Of a stretch of DNA of 64,000 bases, positions 27,701 to 42,700 are shown piece by piece. This DNA comes from Stictocephala bisonia (Eukaryota > Arthropoda > Insecta > Hemiptera > Membracidae), in the NCBI GenBank assembly GCA_035578905.1, contig JAQJVL010000321.1, positions 248,001-312,000 of the forward strand, given 5' to 3'. Made by a program: the position numbers and the translations under genes. Position 1 is the stretch's first letter. Each line of letters opens with the position of its first letter. The notes under the pieces are model-generated. The model did not search any database, was not told where the DNA came from, and saw only the letters and a list, made by a program, of their open reading frames with translations.

Positions 27701-30700
27701 TGATAATTTGTTGACGTATATTGTGGCAAACCAATAGATTGCATTACATGTTTTTTCATTTTCTGCTGTATATGTTTTTTCATGTAATTTTTATCAAAAA
27801 TATTTGTAAATATACCAACTAGTATACATTTGAGATGGTCTGTAGTCCGTATTCACTAAAAATGTTAACTAAAAAGATTTAATAATCCTGGATTCAAAAC
27901 ATTATAGCCCTTGAATTGCATCATGGTCCTGTTGTAGCTTTCAATAGAATACAGTATTATTAGAAGAAATATATTGGACAGTTTCATATCTTCTGACTGA
28001 GTTAAGGTACGTTCCTTGATACCACAGTTTGTATATAGTTCTAAAAACTTTCTTCAATCAACCTAATATTCTAATTATCTGCTTTTCTAATCTAGTGCCT
28101 ACAAATTGTATGGATAGAGTAAATAAAGTGGTTCAAGACTTTGACACATAATGAGTTTTGTGTTTTGTACCAACACCAAAACTTACTCTTGATGAATTAC
28201 AGACCGTGTAGAGGTCTGATGTAGTTTAAGTAGATTGTGCAATGAAAGAGTAAAAATATAAAATAAAGTAATGTTCTAAATGAAACTGATTGTCTGATTG
28301 TTAAAAAATATTATTTATCTAAGTAGTTCAGGAAGAGGTTGAGATGAACTAGATGGTCCAAAACATATTTAGAAAATTGCCTTTTTAGTAATGAAGGTCA
28401 TGCTGAACAAAGACCATTCCTTGTTCGTAGAAACCTCTAGAAAGTAAATTTTATTGCAATAGAATATGAGAAAGTAAAATCCAGTTTGTCTTCAACAGTA
28501 GATACTGAAAAAAAGTAGAGGTTGTGTGCCAAAACAATGAAGGCCTACAAATAGGCAAATAGCAAGATAAATGAGATTTATTACCTATCTATACGGTTTT
28601 AAAATGTACGTAATAATTAAGATCATTAGCAGAACATCCAATAAGTGAATACTATCATCAGTCACTGCTGGTAGTATAACAGGTTTTGACTGATAGGCCA
28701 TGCCATGAGGTATCTTTGTCAGTATCTAAGTGAGGTACAAAGAAGTATTTAAGGTTAGGTTAAAGGGCACTAGGCCAGGAATTAGTATATTGGAGAGATA
28801 GGACATCAACTAACTTACCTTAAAAGACAAGTTCACGAACACAAGAGTAGTAGTAACACACACAAAAGAATCACATGAATTTTCAGTACCACTGGCATTT
28901 TCTTCAGTAACACTCTACTCACCTAAAGAAAGTGCCAGTGGTACTGAAATTTCGTGTGATTATGTAATTCTTTTGTGTACGTTACTACTACTCTGGTGTT
29001 AGTGAACTTGTCCTCTAAGATAAGTTTGCTGATGTCCTATCTCTCCAATATACTAAAGAAGTATTTAATTAATTTATACCGATAATGGTTAACACGCTAA
29101 TCCTAGACAACATACAATATATTCTAACTGATCCAAAGTGAACTGTTATGATTTCGGACTTAAGATCATATAAGAACTATTTCTCCTGATAACATTAACA
29201 TGATACAACTTTGACAACTAGAAGGCTGTTAAGATCATTCTTTGGTGAAATTTTTTAGTATCATCAACTTTAGATCAGTAACTATGCATGGTATTTATAG
29301 AGGAAGGGATTATAGTAAGAGGTTGTGTTACGTGCTATTTGGGATGTCTTGTGAAATATTTTGAATTAGTGAAAAATGTTTTTTTAAATTAAGTGTACGA
29401 AGGCTGTATGTATCTAATTTTTATCTTTGTATTGTGTAATAAAACACTTTAAAACACAATAATAAAGCACTAAAAGTAATGTATTTGAAATTATATTGAA
29501 CTTACATTCTTCATGGATTATGGCATTCTAAACGCAAATGCACACCAAACATGTTTCTAAATGCAAAAGAGACATAATAACAATAGTGTTACTATGTAGA
29601 AGGATTTTAAATAAATTTAGAATCTTGATAGTCGGAAATAAATACAAGAACTAAAGTGTAAAGCTAGGAGAGTCTGAAGCCTTGATTACATTATAAACAT
29701 ATATATATTTAGTGTGCTGCAAACTACCTATTTCTATGTACTGTATTTTTCTTGTGTGTGTTTTTTAAAAATATTTTCCCATAAGCTTATATTCTCATTT
29801 TCTCATTTTAGGCTTTGCTGAAGTATATTAAATCGTTAGGCGTTCCCGGAGCAGTATTAATTTTCCTTCCTGGATGGAATTTAATTTTCTCACTCATGAA
29901 ACATCTTCAGCAGTCACCTGTTTTCGGTAAATACTTTATTTTTCAAATGTCAGTTTTTAAATAGTTCATTAAACATTTACTACTTATTGCTGTATAAGTA
30001 ACTAAAGTTTCCTTGTTAATTACAGGAAAAAAGTGCTTAGTTAAAGTAAAATGTTTGCTTCTTGTACAATTAATTTTAATTGAATTTTAACAATTTTTAA
30101 GGTGGACCAGGATACTGCATTTTACCACTACACTCTCAGATTCCTCGAGAAGATCAGCGAAGGGTTTTTGAACCTGTTCCAGATGATGTCACAAAGGTAA
30201 ATTAATCTGCAATATTTACCAGATATGATGTTGGTAATCAGGTTATAAATGTGTCTGGTTTTTTGTTGTTGTATTGACACGTACCAAAATAATTTTTTTG
30301 ACTGCACCACTTTTAAACTAGAATACATTTTTGTTTAGTTCTTTTACGGACCTACCTGCCCATACAAAAAATATTTTGACGGATGTAAATGTCTACTGAC
30401 GATCCCACACTCAAACTAATGACACTATGGATGATCCTCCCCACTCGTCTTTTAGGCGTATACTCACGCCCAGCCACTCTCTGGCCTTCAAGACTACTTA
30501 TGAATGGTCATAGTGAGATAAAATACTCGTGGAGGAACGGTTAAACATTCTTAGTGTCATCTTGTGTTTGTTTTCAATGATTTAATATTATATGGGAAAT
30601 TACGTCCACTATAGAAGGTTTGATTGTAAAAAAATGTTTGTCAAGTCTTGTGTTTTGTTTTATAGGAATATCGTAACTAACTTAAGTAATGAAAGTTTTA

Positions 30701-33700
30701 ATATCAATACAAATATATAAATGACAGTTCAGCTAGCTTACTTGATATTAACTCTGTATTTAGATTAGAATTAGAATTTAGATTTAGATTAGAACATGTA
30801 ACAATGCTAAGGACTTCTATCGGACTGTACGTTTTTTTAAAAAAGGATTCACTCCAAACAGTTTTGGGATCAAAGATGCTCAAGAGAGAGTAACGTGCAA
30901 TCAAGGAGAGTGCCTCAAAATATGGAAAGAATATTTTGAGAAACTCCTTAATGGGGAAACAAGCAATGATAGTGCGAATGAAACATATCAAAATGCACAA
31001 CCATTCATTGAAGAACCGTCATTGGAAGAAGTAAAGGAAGCTATAGCGTCACTGAAGAATGGGAAGGCCCCAGGAGTAGATGGCATACCAATGGAAGCTT
31101 TAAAATGTGGAGGGAAGTCATTAAAGGAAGAGATTCATAAACTCATTCTGAAAATTTGGAATGAAGAAAAATTACCAGATGAATGGAAGGTAGCGCTAAT
31201 CGTACCAATTCATAAGAAAGGGGACAGACAGAACTGTAGCAACTATAGAGGAATATCTCTCATTAATACTACATATAAAATTTTATCCAAAATCGTGAAC
31301 AAGAGAGTAACAGAGTATGGAGAAGAAATGCTGGGTGATCATCAGACAGGATTCAGAAGAGGTAAATCAACCACAGACCAACTGTTCATCTTAAAACAAG
31401 TCATCTCAAAGTACTGGGAATTTGACAAAACCATACATATCCTTTTTGTTGACTTCAAAAAAGCGTATGACAGTATAAACCGTAAACATCTATGGGAAAC
31501 ACTTAAAGGATATGGAATACCAGAGAAATTAGTGAAGATGGCAGAGATTTGTATGGAAGAATCAAAATGTAAAGTAAAAATAAACAATGAATATTCAGAG
31601 ACATTTGAAATAAACACTGGCGTAAGACAAGGAGATGGGTTATCACCTTTACTGTTCAATCTGGCAATTGAAAACTCACTAAAAAGAACAAAAAGTTTGA
31701 ATGAGGGTCTGTGGATAGACGCAAAGATCAAATTATTGGCTTTTGCAGATGATGTAGCCTTATTAGCCGAAAACGAGGACGGTCTCAAATGTCTGGCTGA
31801 GGAGCTCATTACTCAAGCAAAAATAGTAGGCTTAGAAATCGATGAGGAAAAAACCAAATATCTTAAAATAGAACGGAATGCATTAGAAAGGGAGAAGGTT
31901 TTAGAAGTGAATCCACATAAATTCAATAGTTGTGAAAAATTCAAATACCTTGGTGTCACTATTGATCAACAAAATAAAGAAGAAACAGAAATTGAAGCAA
32001 GGTTACTAAACGGAAATAGGTGCTATTGGGCCTTAGGAAAAATGTTGAAAAGCAAAACCTTATCAAGAAGAACCAAAGAACAAATGTACAAGACAATTAT
32101 AAGGCCAGTAGTCCTGTATGGCTCTGAGGTATGGACAATGAGCAAGAAAACAGAAAGGCGATTAGTAACCTTTGAAAATAAAGTATTAAGAGCAATATAT
32201 GGGCCAGTGAAAGAAGAAGAACAATGGAGAATAAGGAAAAATCAGGAACTTAGAGAATTGTTTAAGGAAGCAGACATAGTAGCAGAAGGAAAATCAAGAC
32301 GACTCAGATGGGCAGGCCATGTAAACAGAAGGGAGGAGGAATCTGTATTGAGAAGAGTAATGGAAGGAAGACCAGCAGGAAGAAGACCTTTGGGTCGATC
32401 AAGGCTGAGATGGAAAGATCAGGTGCAAAGGGATATGCGGAAAATGGGAGTGGAAGAAGAGATGATGCAAGACAGAAGGAAGTGGAGGCAAATTGTTGGC
32501 GAGGCCAAAAACCTTTTACGGTTTGAGTGGCCAACTAAGTAAGTAAGTATTTAGATTAGGGGTGTGTGAGTAGTAATTTTTTAGTTTGAGTCGAGTCAAA
32601 TCGAGTAGTTGGCATTTTTTCGAGTATCAAGTATTTTCGAGCAAGTATTTACAGAAGGATTTCCTGTTCACCCAAGACAACTGTAAAAGGCAGACACCAT
32701 CCTAAGCCTATGTTAAGTTTTGCCAGATTTGTAAATATATACATCTAAACTGAACACAATAATTTTTATTTGTTTGTAACTGTAACGTTAGATAAATAGA
32801 TCCTTTTACTTAATGCCTTCCGATATTTTTATGTGGTATTGTTTTGTTTAACCTTTTTCCTTTTTTCAGTACTAATATTATGTAAGAAATTAAGAAAGTA
32901 TATTATTAATTGAAACAACGTGGATTATAAAGATTTAATCTGTTCACTCATATCACAGATCAGATTTTCTATGCAAGCCAATTATACTGTTTCACAGCCG
33001 GCGGATATGTTTATCTGGTGGTTCAGTTCAAAGTGTACCGCGAAAACGTAGTGAAGCTTGTTAGCAAAAGTTGCATCCAACCAAACTGATGCTAAAATTC
33101 AGGCATCATCGCCAAATGCGGTCATTTGCTTTGAGAATTGCCTCCTCTCAACAAAAAATTGATTGTGTACACACCAAAAAGAGTGGATCTGTATTCTGTA
33201 GGCATTTAATTCAGTAATAACAAGGTTACAACTAACCGGAAATAAGCTCTGAATTATATAATCAAATTTCAAAATCTGGATGACAAAGACTGTTAGTTCA
33301 ATCAATTGATAATAATAACTAAGCAGGTTTACTAAAAATAAATTTTAAAGTCGCTTAGGATGAATTAGTTTTTAAATTATGATCGGTAATGAAATATGTG
33401 CAACTTGAAACTACTTCGATACATGAGGCTACACTGAACAACAGAAAAATAATTATGTCATAATGAGAAATTCATCAAAACCTGGTGTAATCGAATGAAA
33501 ACCATAGACGTAGTCAGCTAATATAATAGGTCTAGCCGATATTGGCGATGAGATGCAGTCTGAAATATTAATCAAGTGCCAGATTTTGGGCAGCCAAACG
33601 ATAAACTTATGAATAAAAAACGAGACGTTTGATAAGGCTTTGGTTCAGTGAAAATTATTTTCCAAATCTCTTAATTCCTCGTATTTTGTTTATAAAATGT

Positions 33701-36700
33701 CTTCCAACATGTTTTTTCTCACTTGGGTTTATTCGTGATTGTTTTAAAGTTTACATTGACATCAACGTCAATGTGAACAGGGGACCGTTCAGTGAATTTA
33801 CGAATCAAAATTATCGTACTTTACCACCTTTTACACTCCAACTGTGTTATTGTCTAACCTAGTCAGAAAACCATTCAACAATTTGACAGGAAAAAATATC
33901 GTATGCGCAAATATTACACACAGTTTTGGAGATCTAAGGTGTTTTCAGAATAATAATTAATAGACATTCGCCACGGATATATATATATTTTTTTTATTTG
34001 ATCGAAAATAAATCAATAATGTTGTGTGACATGCTGCTAGAACGCCATTACTATATTTTATATGATATGATACGGTACTTTCTTACGTGAAATCATTGGA
34101 CGATTCCCTGATCAGATTAAAAAACAAAATAGACCTCAATCGACTCGCAAGAAATATACGATAATTTCAGTTCCGAAAAGGAGCTAAACGGTTCCTTACA
34201 CATACGTATACTACAACCGAGATAAACTTTCACCTAGAAAAGATTGAAGTTCAATTCTTGGGATGTAAAGAGACCCGTTCTCGGGATTCTTTTGATTGAA
34301 TGGTATTATTGATATGAACTTAAATATGCGTAATTTCCACGGTGCACAGACTATTAGATTTGTATTGGTAACAGGTCTTTTTGAGCATCTTGAACCGAAT
34401 CTCTTGTCCCCTTTCCTGGGTCATAAAGACACTACTCGACATCTAACATGTGTGATCGCTACTACGGTAACTATTTGCAGTGATCGCTACCTTCCCAGCT
34501 CTGTTGATCACTTTGAACTGAACTAGTTCAAATCATAATGAACGAACTCGTTCACTCCGTCGACTAGTTCATTTGACTGTCGTCGTGTACTATGTACTAC
34601 CTGTTCTTAGGCATATTGTTTAGTTCATAATTACGCGTACCAAACTAATAACGTATGATTAAGGGTAAAATAAAACACAAATATTTTTTATTGATAACTT
34701 ATAAAACTGTTTACTTATAAAAGTAAATTAAGATGTAAATATGATATTTCGTGAAATACAACTACTCGATCGAACTTCGAGCCGAGTTCGAGTAGTAAAA
34801 TAATCGATCAAATACTCGAAGTTTTGAGTACTCGCACACCCCTAATTTGATATAGAAACAAAAAACATTCATACATATTTTACCTCTATTTAAGGCTTCT
34901 TCAAAGAACATTAAGGAGGAAGCAAGCAGCCATTTCCCCTCTTAGTATTGTGATTGTGTATATGATGCTGTGTGTTTATGAAGAAGCTGGAATGTTTTCT
35001 GAATGTTTTTTCTCTTAATAGATTCACACCTTAATCCTTCATCTGCATTTTAAGGCACATAATTGATTTTGCACGTTTGATATACAGTATATTTAAGTAA
35101 ATGTATAATGGAACTAATTTAAAAATCGAGCAGTTTATCAGTCCAAGTTCTGTGTGGATGGTCAAAGCTATATGAATAGTTTTTAAAGAGATAAATTTTC
35201 TTGAATTTAGATAGTAACCTTTAGAATAATAGTATAGTTTTGTTAATTTATTTAGATTTTAAAGACTACTTTGTGTTTTAAGTCAATATGTTTTTCTAAC
35301 AGATTATCTTGTCTACCAACATCGCAGAGACATCAATCACTATCAATGATGTGGTGTATGTCATTGACAGCTGTAAAGCCAAGATGAAACTGTTTACATC
35401 CCACAACAACATGACAAATTACGCCACAGTGTGGGCCTCTCGCACCAACTTAGAGCAGCGTAAGGGTAGAGCAGGCAGAGTCAGGCCTGGATTCAGTTTC
35501 CATCTCTGTAGTAGGGTAAGTTTATACAAATTGCGTTCAATATTGCAAGACAAAAAATAAAAATTATTCTCGCTCTGATGGGTTAAACATACTAGAAGTT
35601 AAAAATACAGAATTTGAACACACATATTGGCAGTTAGTGAATCGCTTGGTCTGAGATAAGACAGTTATGTACTTTTTTCTTTTGGTAGAATTATGCACAC
35701 ATTTGGTGAGTTTCACTGTAATAAAATATTGTTTCCCGTGTATTTAGGAATGTAGTTTTTTAATTAGTTAGAACAAAGAGAATTTTCTGTGAAGATAATT
35801 TTATTTATTGCAAAAAGGTACACAAATTTTCTATTCCAGTCCTTTCATATTCAGGCAGTATTTCTCAAGAGACTGTCCAATCTTTCTCTAGCTTGCCTGG
35901 AGATGGTACCAATAGCATCAAATTCATGAAATTGTATAATTTGTATTATTTTCAAAGCTGATGTTCTGTATTTTGTATTGAATTAATGCCTTATAATCTT
36001 ATTAACATATAAATAAGATTATACTCAGCTAATGTGGAGGATAAATTTAAAGATTTTTTCAATATTTTTATTTATCATTTTGACATTTGTTTTCCAGTAA
36101 TAAAATCTCGTTTAAAATTAAGTAAAACCTGGATTACTCCAGAATTAAGGAAAGAAAAAGACAATATCATTGATATTAGTCAAACTATTAGAATTACCAA
36201 TTATAGCGTACTTAGAGAGTTATTAAAAGAAAGACAGAAAAAGTATCGTATAAATATTAAATAGGACCAAGAAAAATTGTATTCAAAATAATATAAAAAG
36301 AGCTAATGTTTCAAAAGCAACTTGGAGTGTGATAAATACTGATATTAAAAATAATATTGTAAATATCAAAGAAGTTAAATTACTGGTAGGTAACAAAGTG
36401 TATGAAGATCCATTAGATGTTTGTGAGTTGTTCAATGATTATTTTGTTCAATGTCATTGTTTGTTGATGATTTCCAACAAAACATCCCAATCGCCCCCAA
36501 CCCCACTATCACCGGAGAATGGTACAAAATTTAATTTAAAGTCTGTAAATGAAGTCGAAATAGACAAAATAATATCATTTTTTGGAAATAAATTCTTCTT
36601 TGGGTTTGATGAAATACATATGCCAATAATTAATAGCTCTAAGCAATTTTTAATCAAACCACTTACACATGTAATAAATTCTTCGTTTATTTCAAGAACT

Positions 36701-39700
36701 TTCCATGACGAGCTTAAAATTAAAAAAATCAAAACACTATACAAAGATGGCAATGAGAAAGATCCATCTAACTATAGGCCTTTATCTATCTTACCTAAAA
36801 TATCAAAGATCTTTGAACGTGCAGTTCATTCTCGGTTATTCTTGGTCATCTATTTGATTACGCTCAACATGGGTTCAGGCCAGGTAGATCCATTACAACA
36901 GCCGGTATTGATTTAGTAGAAACAATTATTGATGCTGTTGATAATGGTTAAAATGCAGTTGGAATATTTATGGATCTTAGCAAGGCTTTTGATAGCGTTT
37001 CACATTCTATTTTAATTTCAATACTACAAAAATTTGGTATTGCTGACGTTCTTTGGAATGGTTGAAATCATATCTTGAAAATAGAACACAATATGTTGAA
37101 ATGTCTCGGATAACAAAATTTAACACTGTAGAAAATGTTAGGTCATCTTTAAAGAAAAGAAAATTTGGAGTGCCTAAAGGATCAGCAGTTGTTGGAAATA
37201 AAAGCAAATTGTTTATTTATGCTGATGACTCAAATTTCATTACTCCCGGCCAGACATTAGATGTAATAGAAGCTTCTGTTGCAAATAATCTATTATCAAT
37301 TCAATACTATTTTAATAGTATCAACTTAAAATTAAATTTTAGTAAAACTAACATGTCTTTTGGTACTCATCGAAGAGGAAGTTTAACCTCTATTATTAAC
37401 ATAAACAACAATCATACTGAACAGGTTAAGCAAACTAAATTTTTGTAATTATATATTGATGATAAGCTTTCATGGACCTACCATGTTGATCAATTAACTA
37501 ATAAAATATCATCAGGTTTATATGTGTTAAGAAATTTATCAAAATACTCTTCATTAGAAATGTTAATAAAGGTAAACATTATTTTATCAATTTAAAAATT
37601 CTTACTGTTTATGGACTATATATATTACAAACTATTATGCATATTATTTGGTAGACCGACATCTGAAAATGATATACCAACTTTAGGATTAACCCATGAG
37701 TATAATACACGCTATAGAAACTATCCATCATTTCAAAAACATAGATGGAATATTGTTAAGAAAAAGCCATCAACTGCAGGTATTAGATTTATGCATAGTC
37801 TAGCAAATCACTTTCATCATTTAATTACAAATTTGAAATTGTTTAAAAGAACGTTAAAAGTATATTTAATTGATAAAGCTCTCTATTCTCAAAATGAATT
37901 CTTTGAGAATAGTTTTAATTAGTTATTAGCTTTAAATTATATTTAATATTTTTGTAAATTGTGACACCATTCTGTATTTACTTATGTCAATCTTGAATAA
38001 AGAAATAAATATATAAAAATTGTTATTTATACTGACAACTTACCTTTAGCTTGGCGTGAATTCTATAAATTGACTGAAGCAAGGATTAATGTTTGTAGGC
38101 CAGATATGCTAAGCTTGACGAACACATGACTCCGGAGATGTTCCGCACTCCTCTTCATGAGTTGGCACTATCGATCAAGTTATTGCGGCTGGGCTCCATA
38201 CCCCAGTTCCTTAGCAAAGCTATAGAACCACCCCCAATAGATGCTGTCATTGAAGCAGAAGTGCTTCTTAGAGGTAGTGTAATACAATTTTGTAAGGCTG
38301 CATGTTCATCTATTTACTTAATAACATTATTTCCATATTTTTATTATGTTGCTTATGAAACTAACCCAACAGCTTCAATAATACAGTAAAATTAAGTGAG
38401 ATTGTCACTAGGGGTGTGCGATGCAGCAAATTTTTTTTTTCGATTCAACAAAACTTACTTAACCCTTTTAACGCCAGCCTAATTTTGCATGGTGTTGCTA
38501 AAAACGCCAAGCCAATATTCAGTAGATATGCGAAAAACGCCAAGCCAATTTTGACTAAAATGCAGAGTCTTGCTTAAAAATTCATAGTAAATTTATTAAT
38601 TGTCATAAATTAATTAAATTGGTCTTGTTTTGTTGGTATTGAGTTGTACTATAACATAAAAATAAAAGTTTTAATTGTTGGCCATTTTTTAGTTTTGTTA
38701 ACAAACAAAATAGAAATTTATTTTTTTATTTGTATAAATTTTTGTAGTTTGTAGTATCATAACATACCATAAATATCAAACCACCACATATGTTAGTATT
38801 TTATCATATAAAACATTTAATTGTTAGCACATACACAAAATTTGAAGAATTTACCTTGATATATACAGATGTTATGTTGCATTTTCCAGATATTTACATT
38901 TTGAGAAAAATCACATGTTACCATGGTAACACAATTTTTCATTTGAAGTTCATAAAAAGTATTAAATTGCACTAAAAACTTATACAACAGTCTAATATAA
39001 CTAAACTAATAAACATTTGAAGAATTTACCTTGATATATACAGATGTTATGTTGCATTTTCCAGATATTTACATTTTGAGAAAATCACATGTTACCATGG
39101 TAACACAATTTTTCATTTGAAGTTCATAAAAAGTATTAAATTGCACTAAAAACTTATACAACAGTCTATTATTACTAAACTAATAAAATAAGCCCACTTT
39201 TTTATATTTACAGGGTCTACATACAATTTGTAAACAAACTACAAACACACTGAATGGATGAACTGAGTCAACAAACAAAAACAACTTTGGTTCCATAGAT
39301 TATAATGCATAGGAAAAAATCCAAAGAGGTTAAAACATATTTCTTTATGTTTCTTATATACTATAGAAAGAGTGTGCCAAATTTCATTGACTTTGATTAA
39401 TATTAAAGACATGAAGAAAAAAAAAAAACTGAACGATCGATATAGCGATCGTCGGCGGTTTTAGCGCGACTATGAACGATCGTTATATCGATCGTCGGCG
39501 ATTTTCGCACAAGTGCCGACGATCGATATAGCGATCGTTGGCGTTAAAAGGGTTAACCGATCTCAATAATTTTCTTTTAAAATGTCACTAGGGGTGTGCG
39601 ATGCAGCAAATTTTTTTTTAGATTCAACAAAACCTACTTAACCGATCTCAATAATTTTCTTTTAGTTTTAAGCCCATAGCCACACCTTTTTAAATCTTAC

Positions 39701-42700
39701 CCTTTTCTTCTCTATTCATTCTGATATTAAATTATAATTCAATCCATAAATTACGCTGACTGATCAACTCTATGTACTATGCACAGGCGTCATACTCATG
39801 TAGGCTAGTTTCCCTTAGTTTTATAGTGTACATATTTTTGTTTAATTTATTACTTAGTTAATTACCTTTGTATTATGTTTTATGTATACTTATCTGTGTT
39901 ATTTTTGCTATGAATAACTGGAAACAATAAACTAATTTTATTTCAGAATGTTGATTATGTTATCATTACTTTGTTTTTTTATAAATAGTTATTGGCCTTT
40001 TTTATTTCCATGCAAAACCATAACTTCTGCCAAATATTGATAGGGTCAAGACTCTTATTATTTTATTGCTATGTTTTGTTTTCTAGAAATGAAGTGCTTG
40101 GATCGCAATGATGAGTTGACTCCTCTCGGAAAGATTCTAGCAAAACTGCCCATCGAGCCAAGGCTTGGCAAAATGATGATCCTGGGAGTGATGTTCTTCT
40201 GTGGCGACGCATTAGCTACTATTGCAGCCAACAGCTCAACAATGCCTGAAGTGTTTATTACTGGTAATTTATCACTTAATTTTACTGGCGATTATTAATC
40301 ATGTAGAAGGTGATTTGTAATGTATACATTTCAATTATGTCAGACAAATACATCAAAATTAATTTCAAGAGATCAACAAGGGCAATTCAAACTATTTTAT
40401 CTATAAGGAATTTGAGGTATTGCAATGCAATCAAACTAGGACCGATCATATAATTTAAAATTGATTGTGATCTCTAAGTCTTCCTCTTGTTTTTATTATT
40501 TTTCTTTTCTTCTGTGTTTAGAACGAAGACTGTCGTACCAACAAAGAGCATTTTCTGGAAATCGCTGTTCAGACCACATTGCAATGTTGAATGCATACCA
40601 AGCCTGGGAAGATGTTCGGATGAATGGCCCAATGGCGGAAGAAAATTTCTGTGATCATAAACAACTGTCGATTCCCACTCTAAGGGTCACATGGGAAGCT
40701 AAAGTAAGTGTTTGTATTCACTCAATGGAATCATGGGAAACTCTTAGGAATCCAAAATCTGAAACTTAAGCTACTATTAAAAGAAATGTTGAAATAACTA
40801 AATAAGATTTGATGTGTGTTTGAAAAAATATATGCTAAATGGATGGTGGAACAACTTCCAAAAAACGATTTTGTTAATTTTGGGAACATTAATTTAAGAT
40901 ATAACTGTGTATACATTAACAGAAAATTGCTACATCTGTTATAAAATAAAGTAAATAGAGAGTAAGCGGCAAAACGTAATAATAACAGCCCCAGTGATCT
41001 CAGTGGTATGTCATTGTGTAACAAACACTAAACAGTGGTATGTCATTCTTTCACCGAATCTGTAAAACGACAAGAAAATTTCATCAATATCACAAATATG
41101 TCTTTTCGTTTGTGCTTGGGAAATTCCTCTATTAATATGACAACCTTTCTGTCTAAATATGTTTCTTTTAACTTGACTGTGCTTTCGACCGTAGGTCTGC
41201 ATTTTAAGACAGGGGTACCTGATTTTGTATGTTTTTAGAGAATGTATTGTAAATTAAGATTAATTTCATGTTCAAACGTGCAAAAGCAAATATGTACTTG
41301 TCGTAAGACAGTGATCTAGGTTAATAGAATATACCTTCAAATGAAATCACTAATGTCTCATGTTTACAGAATCAGTTAAAAGATCTTCTGCAGTCGACTG
41401 GGTTTCCAGAAGAGACAATGATCCCTCAGCCATACAATTTCAACGGGCCAGACGCCAAACTCGATATCGTAATATCCCTTCTGTGTATGGGTCTGTACCC
41501 GAATGTGTGCTATCACAAGGAAAAAAGAAAGGTAAATAGATAGCTTCCACAGTCAATTTTAGTGTTCTTATATAAAAGTTAGTGTTCTTATGGGTTTGAA
41601 TTTCAATTGAATTAATGATTTAACTTCCCGAAAAATGCAGAAATACAAATAATTCACAAAAATACATAAATAATAAAAGCGGCAATATTATAAGTGAATG
41701 TAGAAACTAAAAATAACTCATTCGGCGAGTCTTGCATTTACTAATATATTGGTTATGTACATTGTTTTGAGTTAATTTATCACGTTTCGGACTTTATAAC
41801 AAACATATCATTTTCAAGGTTGTAGTTTGCCGCCGTGGTGGCTCAGTGGCTAAGGCTTCGGACTGCGGAGGGCAAGGTCCAAGGTTCGAATCCCCACTGA
41901 GCCAACCGTCGGTACTTCACTCGTTGAATAAATTTGACGCACAGGCCTGTAGGCCCATGTCAACTGGCGAGTGGTTTATTAAAAAAAAAAAAAAAAGTTA
42001 TTGTATCACGATACTTGTTGAACTGACGTTTGTAGGCCTCGAGTATTCGTTATATAGGGTCTTGTACGTAGGGCAGGTTACATGACCAGTCCAGTAAGTG
42101 AGGTAGATCTAAGGCCTTAAATCCTCCAGAAATTGAAGAACCACATTGAAATGAAAAACGTCTTTATTGATAACCAAAAATGTGATACAAATGGCGAGGT
42201 TAGGGCTAATGACCCTTCTCTTACACCTAACCATAAATTGAAAATAATCAATACAATATTCTATGTACAGTACAACCTCGATTTTCCGGCCTAATGTGGT
42301 GAAGGTCAAGCCGGATACAATAAAAGCCGGATAAAACATAAATCATAACTAACTTGGTTTTATTGGAGAATTACGTTTAGTAACTGATAACAGACAGCAC
42401 ACGTAAGCGGGGCACCTACACTTGCATGTCACGCAACACGTTCTGTAGCTATTATAATGAAATGAACAATGTTTATCACGATCGCCAACTTTGACGCTGC
42501 TTTACAATACAATACGAAAGATATTTAAAAATACAACTATGTTTTAACTAGGCTATCAAAAATTCTAAGCTAAATGTTATGTATATTATATATTTCTACT
42601 TAAATATTAAATCTTATACTTAAATTTAATTTTAACTCCCGACTGAATAAAAAAATATGTACGTGTACATAAAAAAAAATGTGTACATAAAATGAACTGT

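Noticed and set aside
31342..31809. 155-codon minus-strand frame
   Set aside because: It is the shadow of the reverse transcriptase frame on the plus strand, which has all RT motifs.
41829..41905. Possible tRNA gene (A and B box)
   Set aside because: No clean cloverleaf or acceptor stem; the unit continues into a SINE body with an A tail and has two other copies.
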